DNA of 64,000 bases, taken from positions 126,192,736-126,256,735 of the forward strand of contig NC_081553.1 of assembly GCF_963082655.1 (NCBI RefSeq), in the 5' to 3' direction. Position numbers and translations under genes: made by a program. Below are positions 12,983 through 24,389 of the stretch, piece after piece. The notes below the pieces were generated by a model, which had not been told where the DNA came from, made no database searches, and saw only the letters and a program-made list of their open reading frames with translations. How positions within the stretch are numbered: position 1 is the stretch's first letter; every line of letters begins with the position of its first letter. This DNA comes from Stomoxys calcitrans (Eukaryota; Arthropoda; Insecta; Diptera; Muscidae).

Positions 12983-13214
12983 CAGGGTGGCTGATGAATA
13001 TTGCTACAATGATGAATATTGCTACATTTTTTTTTCGGTGTATGGAATACATTTTTCTTTTATTCATGTTAAATTAAATTATTAAATTAATTATTAAATT
13101 ATTATTAATTAAATTAATTAATTAATTAATTAAATTAATTATTAAATTATTATTATTAAATAGAAAAAAAGTTATTACATTTTTTTTTGGTAGCGGCTTT
13201 CATCAGCCACCCTG
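12983..13214. mobile_element. MITE-2, 232 bp with TA duplication
   Basis: Terminal inverted repeats CAGGGTGGCTGATGAA are perfect over 16 bp and flanked by TA on both sides (12981-12982 and 13215-13216), as expected for a Tc1/mariner-type element. The interior is AT-rich with a repeated GATGAATATTGCTAC and TTAATTAAATTAA runs. No coding capacity. Confidence 0.85.
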
Positions 13215-13329
13215 TATTGGGAATTTTCGGAAAGTGTCCTAAAACGAGGTGATCTTAAAATTGTTGATCAATCAAATCCTCTTCCTTAACATCTCGGGCA
13301 TTAATGAAGAGATAACAAACTTTTAAAAA

Positions 13330-13847
13330 GTAAAAAAACAAGCGGCCAACTTTGGGTAGCTATAACAATGGATACACATACTATATATCTTCAAAATCGG
13401 ATGAGATTTATCAACCCAATCCCAGGGCAGTCGGTCTATTTATCCAGACCAAATCATGGAAGGACATCGAGAAAACCGAATCAACTCCAAAGCAACTCAA
13501 CAATCACAGAAATATGTCTTTTATGGCTCCAAGACAATAAATCTTGATCAAACTAGTCTAGTGACATATCCCACTATTGCAATTGAATGAAAATTTCGTT
13601 TTTTGTGGAATCAAGATCCTAAATCTTGATATCAGTCCATGTAGCAGCTATATCCAAATTAATTTCGTTCTGGGTGTCTATATCGAAAGCATTTCGCTTG
13701 TAATTTTGCACAACTAATTTCATTTGATGCAGCTAGTTGGGGATTGTAAATCGGCCAAATCGGTACATGTTTAGATATATTCTCGGAATTGGCTATATAT
13801 AGTTTCCATATAAACCGATTTTGCGATTGTTGTGGCTAATTTTTACA
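13330..13847 (+). repeat. Diverged HINE-like sequence
   Basis: It contains decayed equivalents of HINE-B blocks (TCTTTTATGGCTCCAAGAC, GTCCATGTAGCAGCTATATCC), but boundaries and hairpins are not recognisable. An old copy. Confidence 0.4.
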
Positions 13848-14207
13848 CCCACCACACCTCAAAATTTGGATATGCGACCCCACAAATTGTATGCATACAT
13901 GACATTCTGAGTCGATCTTGCCATGTCCGTCCCTCCGTCTGTCGAAATCACGATAGCGGTCAAAAGCTTAAAGCTAACCGCATGAAATTTTGTTCAGATA
14001 CTTCTTATTGATGTAGGGATTGTAAATGGGCCATATCGGTTTAGATTTGGATATATCTCCCATATAAAATAGTACATCAACATGAATTGAGACACAAGAA
14101 GACGCAATTATTAACCCATTCGGCTCAAATTTCGTATGTTGTATATTCTAACGACTTCCTACACTCGTGCGAAACATGGTATCGGTTCATTATCTGCTAT
14201 CTTCTTA
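13848..14207 (-). mobile_element. Old HINE 3' end
   Basis: In minus orientation the 3' terminus TTTTTACACCCACCACACC is followed by the GACCCCA block, CATGTCCGTCCCTCCGTC and one or two decayed monomers. The terminal hairpin no longer pairs well. Confidence 0.6.
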
Positions 14208-15431
14208 TATATAAAACTAGATGGACCGGGCCCGCTTCGCTGCGCCTTCTTTTTCGTATATATGGAACAAAATTTTCCTTGGAATATTTATTTTCGACAA
14301 TTAAGGATCATTCAGTGAAATACCATGCTAACTTGAGCAAAAGTTTAACAATATAAGTGCCTTTATCTGAATCCCATATGATATTTTTTGGTCTACGAAT
14401 TTAAGTTTAGATGTAAGGTGTTCTCCATTCTTAAAATACTTTATTTCAGCCCGATATTCTCATGATGTCTGATTTAGGGGTGTTTTCAGGGGTGGAGGTG
14501 ATCTCCCAGACACTTGCCCCAGAAAAATATCAGCAAAGTGCTCTTTTCTCAAATACCATTTGTTTAAACCCCATATTGCCATTGGTTTTGAGGGGAGTTT
14601 GCAGGATGAGGCGTCCCCGAAGCACGTGGTCCCAAAATTGGTTTTCAAATTCGTTGCCGAATCTCAAATACCTATCATTTGAGCCACATATTGGCATGGT
14701 CGAAAAATGTTTACCCTTTGGGGGGGTGTTTTAGGGCAGGGGTGATGCCTTAAATACATGGTCCTACATTTGGATATTAAATTCGTATTCTACTCCTAAA
14801 CACCTTTATTTAAGCCCCATATGGCGATGGTCAGTAAATTGGTCCTAAAAGTGGGTATCAAATCTTGCTCTACCCCCCAATTCCTTTCATTTAAGCCCCA
14901 CATTGATATGGTCGGTAAATATGCCCGATTTTGGGGTGATTTGGGGTGGAGTGGTGTGGTCGCCCAAACACTAAGCACTGAAAATATATCAGCAACGTGC
15001 TCTATTCTCATATATTTAAACCCCATATTGTCACTGGCCACAATATTGGATATCAAATTCGTTTTCTAATCTCAAATATACTTAAACCCCTTATTGAAAA
15101 ATCCAGCAAATATGTCCAGTTGGGGTATGGGCCCTAAAAACTATGAATATCGACCTCCACTGTCTTGAAGTTCCAAATTGTCTTGGTGAGCAAATGCGTC
15201 CTACTTGGGGGTTGTTATGAAGGTGGGACGTCCCCCAGACAGTTGGTCCCGAATGTTGATGTCAGATTCATGGTTTACTTCCAAATACCCTTCATTTGAA
15301 CTTCATAGTCGGCCAATATGACCGGTTTGGGGGGTGTTTTGTGGAATGGAGCGGCCACTCAGTGACTTGGCTTTGAAAATATATGTAACAGATTCGTGTT
15401 CTACTCTAAAATACCTCTTATTTGAGTCTCA
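14208..15431 (+). repeat. Rep-E copy 2 (about 1.2 kb)
   Basis: Same start as copy 1 (ACTAGATGGACCGGGCCC) and same monomer types. It is shorter because the distal part is missing, and the sequence switches to a minus-strand HINE-A at about 15432. Confidence 0.7.
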
Positions 15432-16759
15432 TTTCGCCATTCCATTTGTAACACCTCGAAATATTAATCTGCGACCCCATAAAGTATATATATATTCTGA
15501 ATCGACTCGACATTCTAAATTGATCTAGCCATGTCCGTCCATCCGTCTGTCGAAACGACCAAAGCGTTCGAACGCGTAAAGCTACCAGCTTGTAATTTTA
15601 CATACATAGATACTTAATATTTGTGGGGGCCACCGTAGCGCAGAGGTTAGCATATCCGCCTATGACGCTGAATGCCTGGGTTCGAATCCTGGCGAGACCA
15701 TCAGAAAAAAATTTTCAGCGGTGGTTTTCCCTTCCTAATGCTGGCAACATTTGTGAGGTACTATGCCATGTAAAACTTCTCTCCAAAGAGGTGTCGCACT
15801 GCGGCACGCCGTTCGAACTCGGCTATAAAAAGGAGGCCCTTTATCATTGAGCTTAAACTTGAATCGGACTGCACCCATTGGTATGTGAGAAGTTTGCCCC
15901 TGTTCCTTAGTGGAATGTTCATGGGCAAAATTTGCAATTTTAATATTTGTGTAGGTCATTGGGGATTGTAAATATCGGTTCAGATTTGGATATAGTTCCC
16001 GATCTTCCGATTTGACTTCTTGAGCCCCTGGAAGCATCAATTTTAATCTGATTCGGCTGAAATTGTGTATCTAATGTTCTTTTTTGACTTTCAACGACTG
16101 TGCCAAGTACGGTCCAAATTAGTCTATAACCTGATGTAGCTCTCATATAAATCGATCTCCTGATTTGATTTCTTGAGTCTCTGGAAGCCGCAATTTTTAT
16201 GCGATTTGGTTAAAATTTCGCAAATAGTGTTCTCTTATGGCTTTCATCAAATATGCCAAGTATGGTCGTAATCGGTCTATAACGTGATATAACTCCCATA
16301 TAAACCCAATTCCCGATTTGACTTCTTGAGCCCCTAGAAGCCTCACAATTTTGTACGATTTGGCTGAACTTTTGCATATAATGTTGTTATGACTTCCAAC
16401 AACTGATATAACTCCCATACAAACCGATCTCGCGATTTGACTTCTTGAGCCCTTACAACCCGCAATTTTTGTCCAATTTAGCTACAATTTTGCACATAAT
16501 ATTTTGTTGTAACTTCCAACGACTGTGCCAAGTACGGTTTAAATCGGTCTATAAACTGATATAGCTACCATATAAACCGTCTCTCGATTATCTTTGTTCG
16601 GTTCCTAGAAGCTTTAATTTTGCTAGTTTCACAGAAGTTTGGTATGTAGAATAAAACTATGCCCTTCAACTAAATTTATTTTGTTTAAATTTTTTGCAGA
16701 ACCCATGTGGCGTATTCCACAGATTCGGCCCAGCCGAACTTAGCACCCTTTTACTTGTT
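15432..16759 (-). mobile_element. HINE-A interrupted by SINE-1
   Basis: The 5' end is at 16759 (AACAAGTAAAAGGGTGC) with palindrome near 16725-16740. The 3' hairpin is lost at the Rep-E junction. HINE-A sequence is contiguous once the SINE at 15626-15939 is removed (TTAATATTTGTG then TAGGTCATTGGGG). Confidence 0.8.
15626..15939 (+). mobile_element. SINE-1 (tRNA-derived), with 12-bp target duplication
   Basis: The tRNA-like head has A box TAGCGCAGAGG (15636-15646) and B box GGTTCGAATCC (15679-15689) at normal tRNA spacing. A tRNA-unrelated body of about 220 bp ends TGTTCCTTAGTGGAATG..GGGCAAAATTTGCAATT, with no poly(A). TTAATATTTGTG occurs on both sides (15614-15625 and 15940-15951), marking a true insertion. 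It would be transcribed by RNA polymerase III and moved by an unidentified LINE (inference). Confidence 0.92.
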
Positions 16760-17330
16760 GATTTTAAATTGTAGGTTAATAAGTCCTTAACTTAACATCT
16801 TGTTATTAAAGACAAAAATCTAAAATTAAGTTCAAAATATTATTAAGAGTTAGTAAATTTACCTTAGATCAAGACACCTGTGAACTGTGGTAAAATACGT
16901 AAAATAGCCTTACAAAAAGGAGCATCTTTAAATGTTTAATTTTATTAAGATGATAAGTTTTAAAAAAGATTTTTTCAAAAAATAATATCCGGACAGTCGT
17001 CTATGAAGTATATTAAAGATCAGTTAGCGATCAAATTTGAAACGAATGGTCATGTCTATTAGTAAATAGCAAACTAAATTTAAATATTGAATATTTCGTT
17101 TTGGTTCTTTGGCTCGTTTCCATTGCTAAAATCCTACGAATAAAAAAAAAAATATTAGATTTTGGGCCAACATGCTTTTTAGTGCAGTAGGAAGTATTAG
17201 TGCAAAATTGCTTGCGCCTATCTTTACTTCTTCGAAAGTTAGCGTGCTTTTGACTAATAGACAGACGGATGGACAGACGTATGAACATTTTATAATAGAC
17301 TTAAAATGTCAAGACAATCGAGAACATAAA
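16760..17330. other. No recognised feature
   Basis: AT-rich sequence. A diverged HINE 3'-type piece (GCGTGCTTTTGACTAATAG) lies near 17195-17290. No gene supported. Confidence 0.45.
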
Positions 17331-18740
17331 GGGTGATTTTTTAAGAGCTATATGAAAGTCTTTCAAAAAAAACTTTATTTGAATCGGTAGTACGATTCAA
17401 TAAAAAATTTACTGTTTGAAGATTGCTTCATGCAAATGTTGACCGTAACTATGTCTCGAATGGTCTATCCACTTAGTCCAATTTTGGCATACTCTTTCCA
17501 ACATTTGGTCTGGTATCTCATGAATAAAGGCTTTAATGTTGTCTTCCAATGTGTCAATTGAAGCGGACATGTCTGTATAGACATGGGCTTTAACATAGCC
17601 CCAAAAAATATAGTCTAGGGGCTTTAAATCGATTTATTGGCCCAATTGACCGGTCCCGAACGTGAAATAAAATGTTCAACGAACTCACCTCTCAATAAGT
17701 TCATTGTTGCGCGTACTGTGTGGCATGTGGCAAGCCCTTGCATTTCAGGCAAACAAAAAAATTGGATATCGTCTCACAGTAGCGCTCTCCATTCACAGCT
17801 ACTTTACGATCCGCATCATCTTTGAAGAAGTATAAAGGGTGATTTTTTTGAGGTTAGGATTTTCATGCATTAGTATTTGACAGATCACGTGGGATTTCAG
17901 ACATGGTGTCAAAGAGAAAGATGCTTAGTATGCTTTGACATTTCATCATGAATAGACTTACTAACGAGCAACGCTTGCAAATCATTGAATTTTATTACCA
18001 AAATCAGTGTTCGGTTCGAAATGTGTTCATTCACCGTAACGTTGCGTCCAACAGCATCTTTGAAAAAATACGGTCCAATGATTCCACCAGCGTACAAACC
18101 ACACCAAACAGTGCATTTTTCGGGATGCATGGGCAGTTCTTGAACGGCTTCTGGTTGCTCTTCACTCCAAATGCGGCAATTTTGCTTATTTACGTAGCCA
18201 TTCAACCAGAAATGAGCCTCATCGCTGAACGGTGAATGAACACAGTTCGAACCGAACACTGATTTTGGTAATAAAATTCAATGATTTGCAAGCGTTGCTC
18301 GTTAGTAAGTCTATTCATGATGAAATGTCAAAGCATATTGAGCATCTTTCTCTTTGACACCATGTCTGAAATCCCACGTGTTCTGTCAAATACTAATGCA
18401 TGAAAATCCTAACCTCAAAAAAATCACCCTTTTGTTCAATGATGCCACCAACCCATAAACCGCATCAAACTGTGACATATTCTGGATGCATTAGTAGTTA
18501 TTGCAATGCTTCTGGTTGATCTTCACTCCAAAATCGACAATACTACTAATTTACATACCTATTGAGCCAAGAATGAGCTTCGTCGCTGAACACAATGAAG
18601 AGCGCGATTAACTTTCTTAACAGAGCACGCATTTTGATAATAAAATGCATTAATTTTTAAGCGTTGTTCGTTTGTAGGACGGGTCATGGTTAAATTATAG
18701 ACCAAACTGAAGATGTCTGACAGGGAAACAAAACTTTAGA
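17331..18740 (-). pseudogene. IS630/Tc1/mariner-superfamily transposase remnant
   Basis: On the minus strand the piece at 18433-18740 encodes the start (TNEQRLKI, YYQNACSVKKV) and passes into a DDE-type stretch. The piece at 17331-17833 continues with a decayed NGERY..ISNFF segment and the C-terminal part, full of stops and frameshifts. The element end AAAGGGTGATTTTTTAAGAG is at 17331. It is split by the foldback at 17834-18432. The N-terminal helix-turn-helix and catalytic family are recognised from memory of insect transposases of this kind. Not functional. Confidence 0.75.
17834..18432. mobile_element. 599-bp foldback derivative of the same transposon family
   Basis: Two inverted arms of 204 bp (17834-18037 and 18229-18432) are nearly identical. 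Each starts AAAGGGTGATTTTTTTGAGG and carries the transposase N-terminus (MNRLTNEQRLQIIEFYYQNQ). The 191-bp centre encodes, on the minus strand, a catalytic-core piece (SDEAHFWLNGYVNKQN, HPEKCTVWCG). So two 5' ends flank an internal piece and the whole can form a long hairpin. No clear target duplication is visible. Confidence 0.88.
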
Positions 18741-18958
18741 AGTACTAACATTTCTGTATACATACTCGTATTGTAGGCACTTTCGTAAAGATCATATGAC
18801 TCATTCGCTAAATCCATCTGTACTTCAGTATTGTGTCAGGGTCACCTATACCACCTTTATATATCCATTCTTTTAACTAAAGATTAGCAAAGTTGCAAAG
18901 CTCGCTTTCAAGTTAACTCATCTCATTGATGGGCTACTCGATCAACCTGGACTATATT

Positions 18959-21379
18959 AACAAGTAAAAAGGCGTTAAGTTCGGCCAGGCCGAACTTTGG
19001 ATACCAACCACCTCGGTTATATATGTAAACCACCTTTCATCAAAATCCGGTGTAAATTGCGTACCTTATGTCCCACAGCAGTTATATCAGTTATGGAAAT
19101 ATGTTCCGATTTGGACCAAATACTTATTTGTACAAGTCATTGTTCAAAATAGCAAAATATTGGTCTTTTTAGAGGCTATAACTAACAAGTAAAAAGGCGT
19201 TAAGTTCGGCCGGGCCGAACTTTGGATACCCACCACCTCGGGTATATATGTAAACCACCTTTCACCAAAATTCGGTGAAAATTTCATACCTTATACTCAT
19301 ATACCTCATACCGATCTGAACTATATACGACACGGATGTCGAAAAGCCGATCATAAGTCACTGTGTCAAATTTCAGTGAAATCGGATTATAAATGCGCCT
19401 TTTATTGGGCCAAGACTTTAAATCGAGATATCGGTCTACATGGCAGCTATATCCAAATCTGGACCGATTTGGGCCAAGTTGCATAAACATGTCGAAGAGC
19501 CTAACACTAAGCACTGTCGCAAATTTCGGCGAAATCGGACAATAAATGCCTCTTTTATGGGCTCTAAACCTTAAATACAGAGATCGGTCTATATGGCAGC
19601 TATATTCAAATCTGGACCGATCTTGGCAAAATTGAAGAAGGACGTCCTAACCAAACTCACTGTCTCAAATTTCAGCGACATCGGACAATAAATGCGTCTT
19701 TTATGGCCCAAAAACCTAAGACCTAGATATCGGTCTATATGGCAGCTATATCCAAATCTGGACCGGTCTGTGCGATATTGCAGAAGTATGTCAAGGGGCT
19801 TAACTTAACTCACTGTTCCAAATTTCGGGGACATCGGACAATAAATGAGAATTTTATGGGCCCAAAACCATGAATCAAGAAATCGGTCTACATGGCAGCT
19901 ATATCCAAATTTGAACCGATCTGGACCAAATTGAAGAAATATGTCAAAGGGCCTAACACATCTCACTGTCCCAAATTTCAGCAAAATCGGATAATGAATG
20001 TGGCTATTATGGGCCTTACACTATAAATCGGAGGATCGATCTATATGGTAGCTATATCCAAATCTGAACCGATCTGAGCCAAATTAACGAAAGATGTCGA
20101 TGGGCCTTACACAATTCACTGTCCCGAATTTCATCAAAATCGGATAATAAATGTGGCTTTTGTGGGCCTAAGACCCTTAACCGGAGGATCGGTCTATATG
20201 GCAGCTATATCCAAATGTGAACTGATCTAGACAAAATTAAAGAAACATATCAAAAGGCCTACGACAACTCACTGTCCCAAATTTCAGCGAAATCGAACCA
20301 TAAATTTGGCTTTTATGGGCCTAAGACCCTAAATCGGAGGATCGGACTATATGGCAGCTATATCCAAATCTGTACCGATCTGTGCCAAATTGACAAATGA
20401 TGTCGAAGGGCCTTACACAACTCACTGTCCCAAATTTCAACAAAATCGGATAATTAATGTGGCTTTATGGGCCTAAGACCCTAAATCGGCGGATCGGTCT
20501 ATATGGGGGCTATATCAAGATATAGTCCGATATAGCCCATCTTCGAACTTAACCTGCTTATGGACAAAAAAAGAATCTGTGCAAAATTTCAGCTCAATAT
20601 CTCTATTTTTAAAGACTGTAGTGTGATTTCAACAGACAGACGGACAGACGAACAGACGGACGGACATGGCTAGATCGTCTTAGATTTTTACGCTGATCAA
20701 GAATATATATACTTTATAGGGTCGGAAATGGATATTTCGATGTGTTGCAAGCGGAATGACAAAATGAATATACCCCCATCCTTCGGTGGTGGGTATAAAA
20801 ACAAACCGATATGAACCATATGCGATACGGATGTCACAAAACCTAAAACAACGAACTGTCTCAAATCTCGGCGAAATCGGATAATAAACGTGGCTTTTAT
20901 GGGCCTAAGACCCTAAATCGGAGGATCGGTCTCTATGGCAGCTATATCCAAATCTGTACCGATCTGTGCCAAATTGACAAAGGATGTCGAAGGGCCTAAC
21001 ACAACTCACTGTCCCAAATTTCAACAAAATCGGATAATGAATGTGGCTTTTATGGGCCTAAGACCCTAAATCGGCGGATCGGTCTATATGGGGGCTATAT
21101 CAAGATATAGTCCGATATAGCCCGTCTTCGAATTTATTCTTATGGACAAAAAAAAGAAAGAATCTGTGCAAAGTTTCAGCTCAATATCTCTAATTTATAG
21201 ACTGTAGCGTGATTTCAACAGACAGACGGACAGACGGACGGGCATGGCTAGATCGTCTTAGATTTTTACTCTGATCAAGAATATATAAACTTTATAGGGT
21301 TGGAAATGGATATTTCGATGTGTTGCAAACGGAATGACAAAATGAATATACCCCTATCCATTGGTGGTGGGTATAAAAT
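18959..21379 (+). mobile_element. HINE-B, complete, containing a second HINE-B
   Basis: It runs from head AACAAGTAAAAAGGCG at 18959 to hairpin end GGTGGTGGGTATAAAA at about 21379. It is interrupted at 19184 after GAGGCTATAACT and resumes at 20801 with ACAAACCGATATGAACC, which is the expected continuation in uninterrupted copies. The microsatellite is short (ACAGACAGACGGACAG). Confidence 0.85.
19184..20800 (+). mobile_element. HINE-B, complete, nested in HINE-B
   Basis: Full copy with head, palindrome, lead-in, about seven monomers, GGAC-type tract (20632-20667) and hairpin. It lies in the same orientation as its host element. The junction gives clean termini (T before AACAAG; GGTATAAAA at the end). 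Confidence 0.87.
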
Positions 21380-21428
21380 AAAATTTCGAATACGATGCAT
21401 CTTCTTGGACTTTACAAATGGATTTACA

Positions 21429-22121
21429 TTTTTATACCAATCACCACAGGATGGGGGTATACTAATATAGCCATTCAATTTGTAACATATTGAAATATTT
21501 CTCGAAATCCCCATAAAATCAATATATTCTTGATCATCTTGACATTCTAAGTCGTTCTAGCCATGTCCATCCGTCCCCCTTCCGTCCGTCAGTGGAAATC
21601 ACGTTTGCGTTTGAATGCGTACAGCTAGCCGCTCGAAATTTTGAATAGATACTGCTTGTTGATGTAAACAGGCCTCATCGCTACATATAGCTTCCATATA
21701 AAGTGGTTCTTCGGCCTTACTTCTTAAGCCCCTAGAAGCTGCATTACTTATAAAAATTTTTGCCCAAAAGTGTTTTCTTACCACTCTCAATAATCGTGCT
21801 AAGTATGGTGTATAACCTGTCGGATATTGCTCCCGTATAAACCTATCTCCTGAGTTAATGTCTTGAGCCCTAGGAAAATGCTATTTTGTCAGATTTGGAT
21901 GAGAACCGATCTCCGTTTTAGTCTTCTTCGGCCTCTAAAAACTTTAATTTTTGTCTGGTTTGATAGAAATTTGGTACATAACGTACAACTATGCCATAAA
22001 TATATTTATTTTGTGTAGACTTTTGGCAGAATGCATGGTGATAAGTTCCCGGTCGGACTAAGCACGGTCGAACTAAGAAGGTCGAACTAAGCACGGTCGA
22101 ACCAAGCCCGCTTTTACTTGT
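21429..22121 (-). mobile_element. HINE-A-related, diverged copy
   Basis: Minus orientation from ACTTGTT (22121) to TTTTTATACCAATCACCACAGG (21429). Near the 5' end the palindrome region is replaced by a triplicated GGTCGAACTAAGCACGGTCG motif (about 22050-22105). An old, rearranged member. Confidence 0.65.
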
Positions 22122-22356
22122 TTATAAATATTAAGTGTTTAGATGAAACAATTTTTTTCAGCAGTAAATGTTCTTTTTAGTTCACCTCAACCAAATATTA
22201 TAAATCGCATTGAATCAGATTATGCCTTAATTTTGTCTGTCCAGCTTTTACGTTCATTTATTTCAGTTTTAAAATTTTCACATAAAAACCCGTTATTCAA
22301 TAACTCATTAAATTTGTTTGCGGCTTTGGGTACAATTCCAATGCAAATCCAAATTT

Positions 22357-22553
22357 TGCCCATTAACATTCCACTAAGGAACAGGGGCAAACTCTCACAT
22401 ATCAATGAGTGCAGTCCGATTCAAGTTTTAAGCTCAATGATTAGGGGCCTCCTCTTTATTGCCGAGTCCAAACGGCATGTAGTGCGACACCTCTTTGGAG
22501 AGAAGTTTTACATGGCATAGTACCTCACAAATGTTAGGAGGGGAAAACCATCG
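22357..22553 (-). mobile_element. SINE-1, 5'-truncated
   Basis: Tail and body of SINE-1 on the minus strand (AAATTTTGCCCATTAACATTCC through GAGGGGAAAACCATCGC). The tRNA-like head is missing. It is joined to HINE-A sequence at 22554. Confidence 0.8.
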
Positions 22554-22882
22554 CGTGTCAAATATGGGCTGAATCGGTCTATAGCCTTATACAGCTCCCA
22601 TATAAGCCAATCTAACTATTTTTACTCCTTGAGCCCCAAAAAAACGCAATTATTATTCGAATTGGCTGAAACGCAATGACTTCTAATATGGTCTCCAACA
22701 TTCATTTCGATATTGCTACGAATCGGACCATTACTTGGTATAGCTCCAATAGCATATCAATTATTTCCTTTAATCCTTTGTTGGTCTAAAAAGAGTTACT
22801 GGGAAAAGAACTCGACAAAAGCGATTCATGGTGGTGGGTATATAAGATTCGGCCCGGCCGAACTTAGCACGCTTTTACTTGT
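22554..22882 (-). mobile_element. HINE-A 5' part
   Basis: The head is at 22882 (AACAAGTAAAAGCGTGC on minus), with palindrome, subterminal repeat and lead-in. The monomers and 3' end are absent beyond the SINE junction. Confidence 0.8.
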
Positions 22883-23594
22883 TATAGCATAATACCGTCT
22901 GCTGTAATCCCTAACTGGCATTTTTGCAGCATATAAACACACAAAGCACATAAGTACTCAAAACAACCTATTTAGTATTTCCTTCCCCTTAAGTCGCCAG
23001 TGTTGAGTGTGGACTTGGCTGCAAAAATATCTTGAGAATTATTTTCTAGTTTTCGCCACTAACGTTTTTTTTTTTCTTCTTCCGTATTGTCGGGACAGGC
23101 TCTTGTTTTTATAACAGCCACATTCCACGCTTCCCGAGAATGCATTTTAATTATATAAATATTAGTCTACTTAAGTGATATTCATAAAATATTAAACATG
23201 CTCAGTTAGATTTCCGTTAAGTTCTGTGGCTTTTTCCATCGTCGTGAGGTATATTAAAGAGGAATGTGTCAATGGCGTTGATAAAAGTAAATAAGCGAGA
23301 CTATGTTTTTAAATTTTTACTTCAATCAAGCTGAAAATGGGCGATTGTCTACTTTTAAGAAAATTAGAGAGAATATTAAATGGATGATATATATCAGTTT
23401 GTCTTAGTCTGGTCAGGGTTGGAATTTGCATACCAATTGAGATACCTCAAAGAATATATTGCAGGATTTGCTGATAATCGGGCTTAAGTTGTGGCTACTA
23501 CACCTTAAACCTTCACCTTGCCAAATAATTTTGTATGAGTCGTTAACCAATACCCACCCGGGTGAACAATTCCCTAAAGCATATAGTTTAAGGA
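22883..23594. other. No recognised feature
   Basis: About 700 bp without a recognised repeat or gene. T-rich run at 23068-23080. Confidence 0.5.
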
Positions 23595-23991
23595 AAACAA
23601 ATCAAATCGTGCTAAGTTCGGCCGGGCCGAATCTCTAGAACCCACCACCATGGATTCTGCTAAAAATGTATACAAACTTAAAAGCATAATTTTATTCTAC
23701 ACACCAAACTCTGCGGCTTTTAATGGCTCAAGAAGTCAAATCGGGAGATCTGTTTATATGAGAGGTATATCTAAATCTGAACCGATAAGTATCTGTGCAA
23801 AATTTCAAGCAGTTAACATGACGCGTATGAGCGCTATCGTGATTTCGACAGACGGACATGACAAGATTGACTTAGAACGTCGAGATGATCATGAATATAT
23901 ATACTTTGAGGGGGCTAAGGCGAATATTTAGAGTTGTTATAAACGAAATAACTAGATAAGTATACCCCCTCCTTTGGTTGTGGGTATAAAA
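23595..23991 (+). mobile_element. Short HINE-A-type deletion derivative (about 397 bp)
   Basis: Both ends are present but only about 200 bp of interior: head with CGTGCTAAG and palindrome, CCCACCACCATGG, a fragment of lead-in, a single GACAGACGG step, the ATATATACTTTG block and a 3' end TTGTGGGTATAAAA. The end repeats are of the CACC/GTGG type rather than CTCC/GGAG. Confidence 0.78.
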
Positions 23992-24121
23992 ATTCCACAT
24001 AAAAAATTTAAGGGAAGCCAAATTGGGGGCTCGGTTTATATGCGATCTACAGTCATCGGCACAAGTATATATAAGTAATTAGAGGGTGCAGATATTAATC
24101 TGCCCCATGCCACTATGAACA

Positions 24122-24326
24122 TATTGGGTTGCCCAAAAAGTAACTGCGGATTTTTTAAAAGAAAGTAACTTTAATCAAATATACTTTTTTACACTTTTTT
24201 TCTAAAGCAAGCTAAAAGTAACAGCTGACAGAAGAAAGAATGCAATTACAGAGTCACAAGCTGTGAAAAAATTTGTCAACGGCGACTATATGAAAAATCT
24301 GCAACTACTTTTTGGGCAACCCAATA
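24122..24326. mobile_element. MITE-1 (mariner-type ends), with TA duplication
   Basis: A 201-bp element (24124-24324) between TA dinucleotides, starting TTGGGTTGCCCAAAAAGTA and ending with its inverse. The ends carry the AAAAAGTAaTTGCGG motif also present in cecropia-type mariners and human MADE1. The interior is non-coding (AAGTAACAGCTGACAG). About 35 bp shorter than the copies at 36.8 and 39.5 kb, lacking the TGCATTTTTAATAAAAC segment. Confidence 0.9.
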
Positions 24327-24389
24327 CACTTAAGCCAGTAATCGGCTTGTTGTGAGCCCAAAAAAACTAAAAATTAACCTCGAAATAGA

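Noticed and set aside
15626..15710. tRNA gene
   Set aside because: A and B boxes are present, but the sequence does not fold into a full cloverleaf with matching acceptor arms and it heads a repeated 310-bp unit with target duplications, so it is a SINE. The same holds for the copies at 29.9, 30.7, 36.0, 49.4 and 51.3 kb.
17909..18259. Functional transposase gene (116 codons with DEAHFWLNG)
   Set aside because: It joins an N-terminal piece to an internal core piece and then runs into an inverted repeat. It lacks most of the protein.
22143..22520. 125-codon plus-strand frame
   Set aside because: Its right half is antisense SINE-1 sequence and the left half shows no motif.
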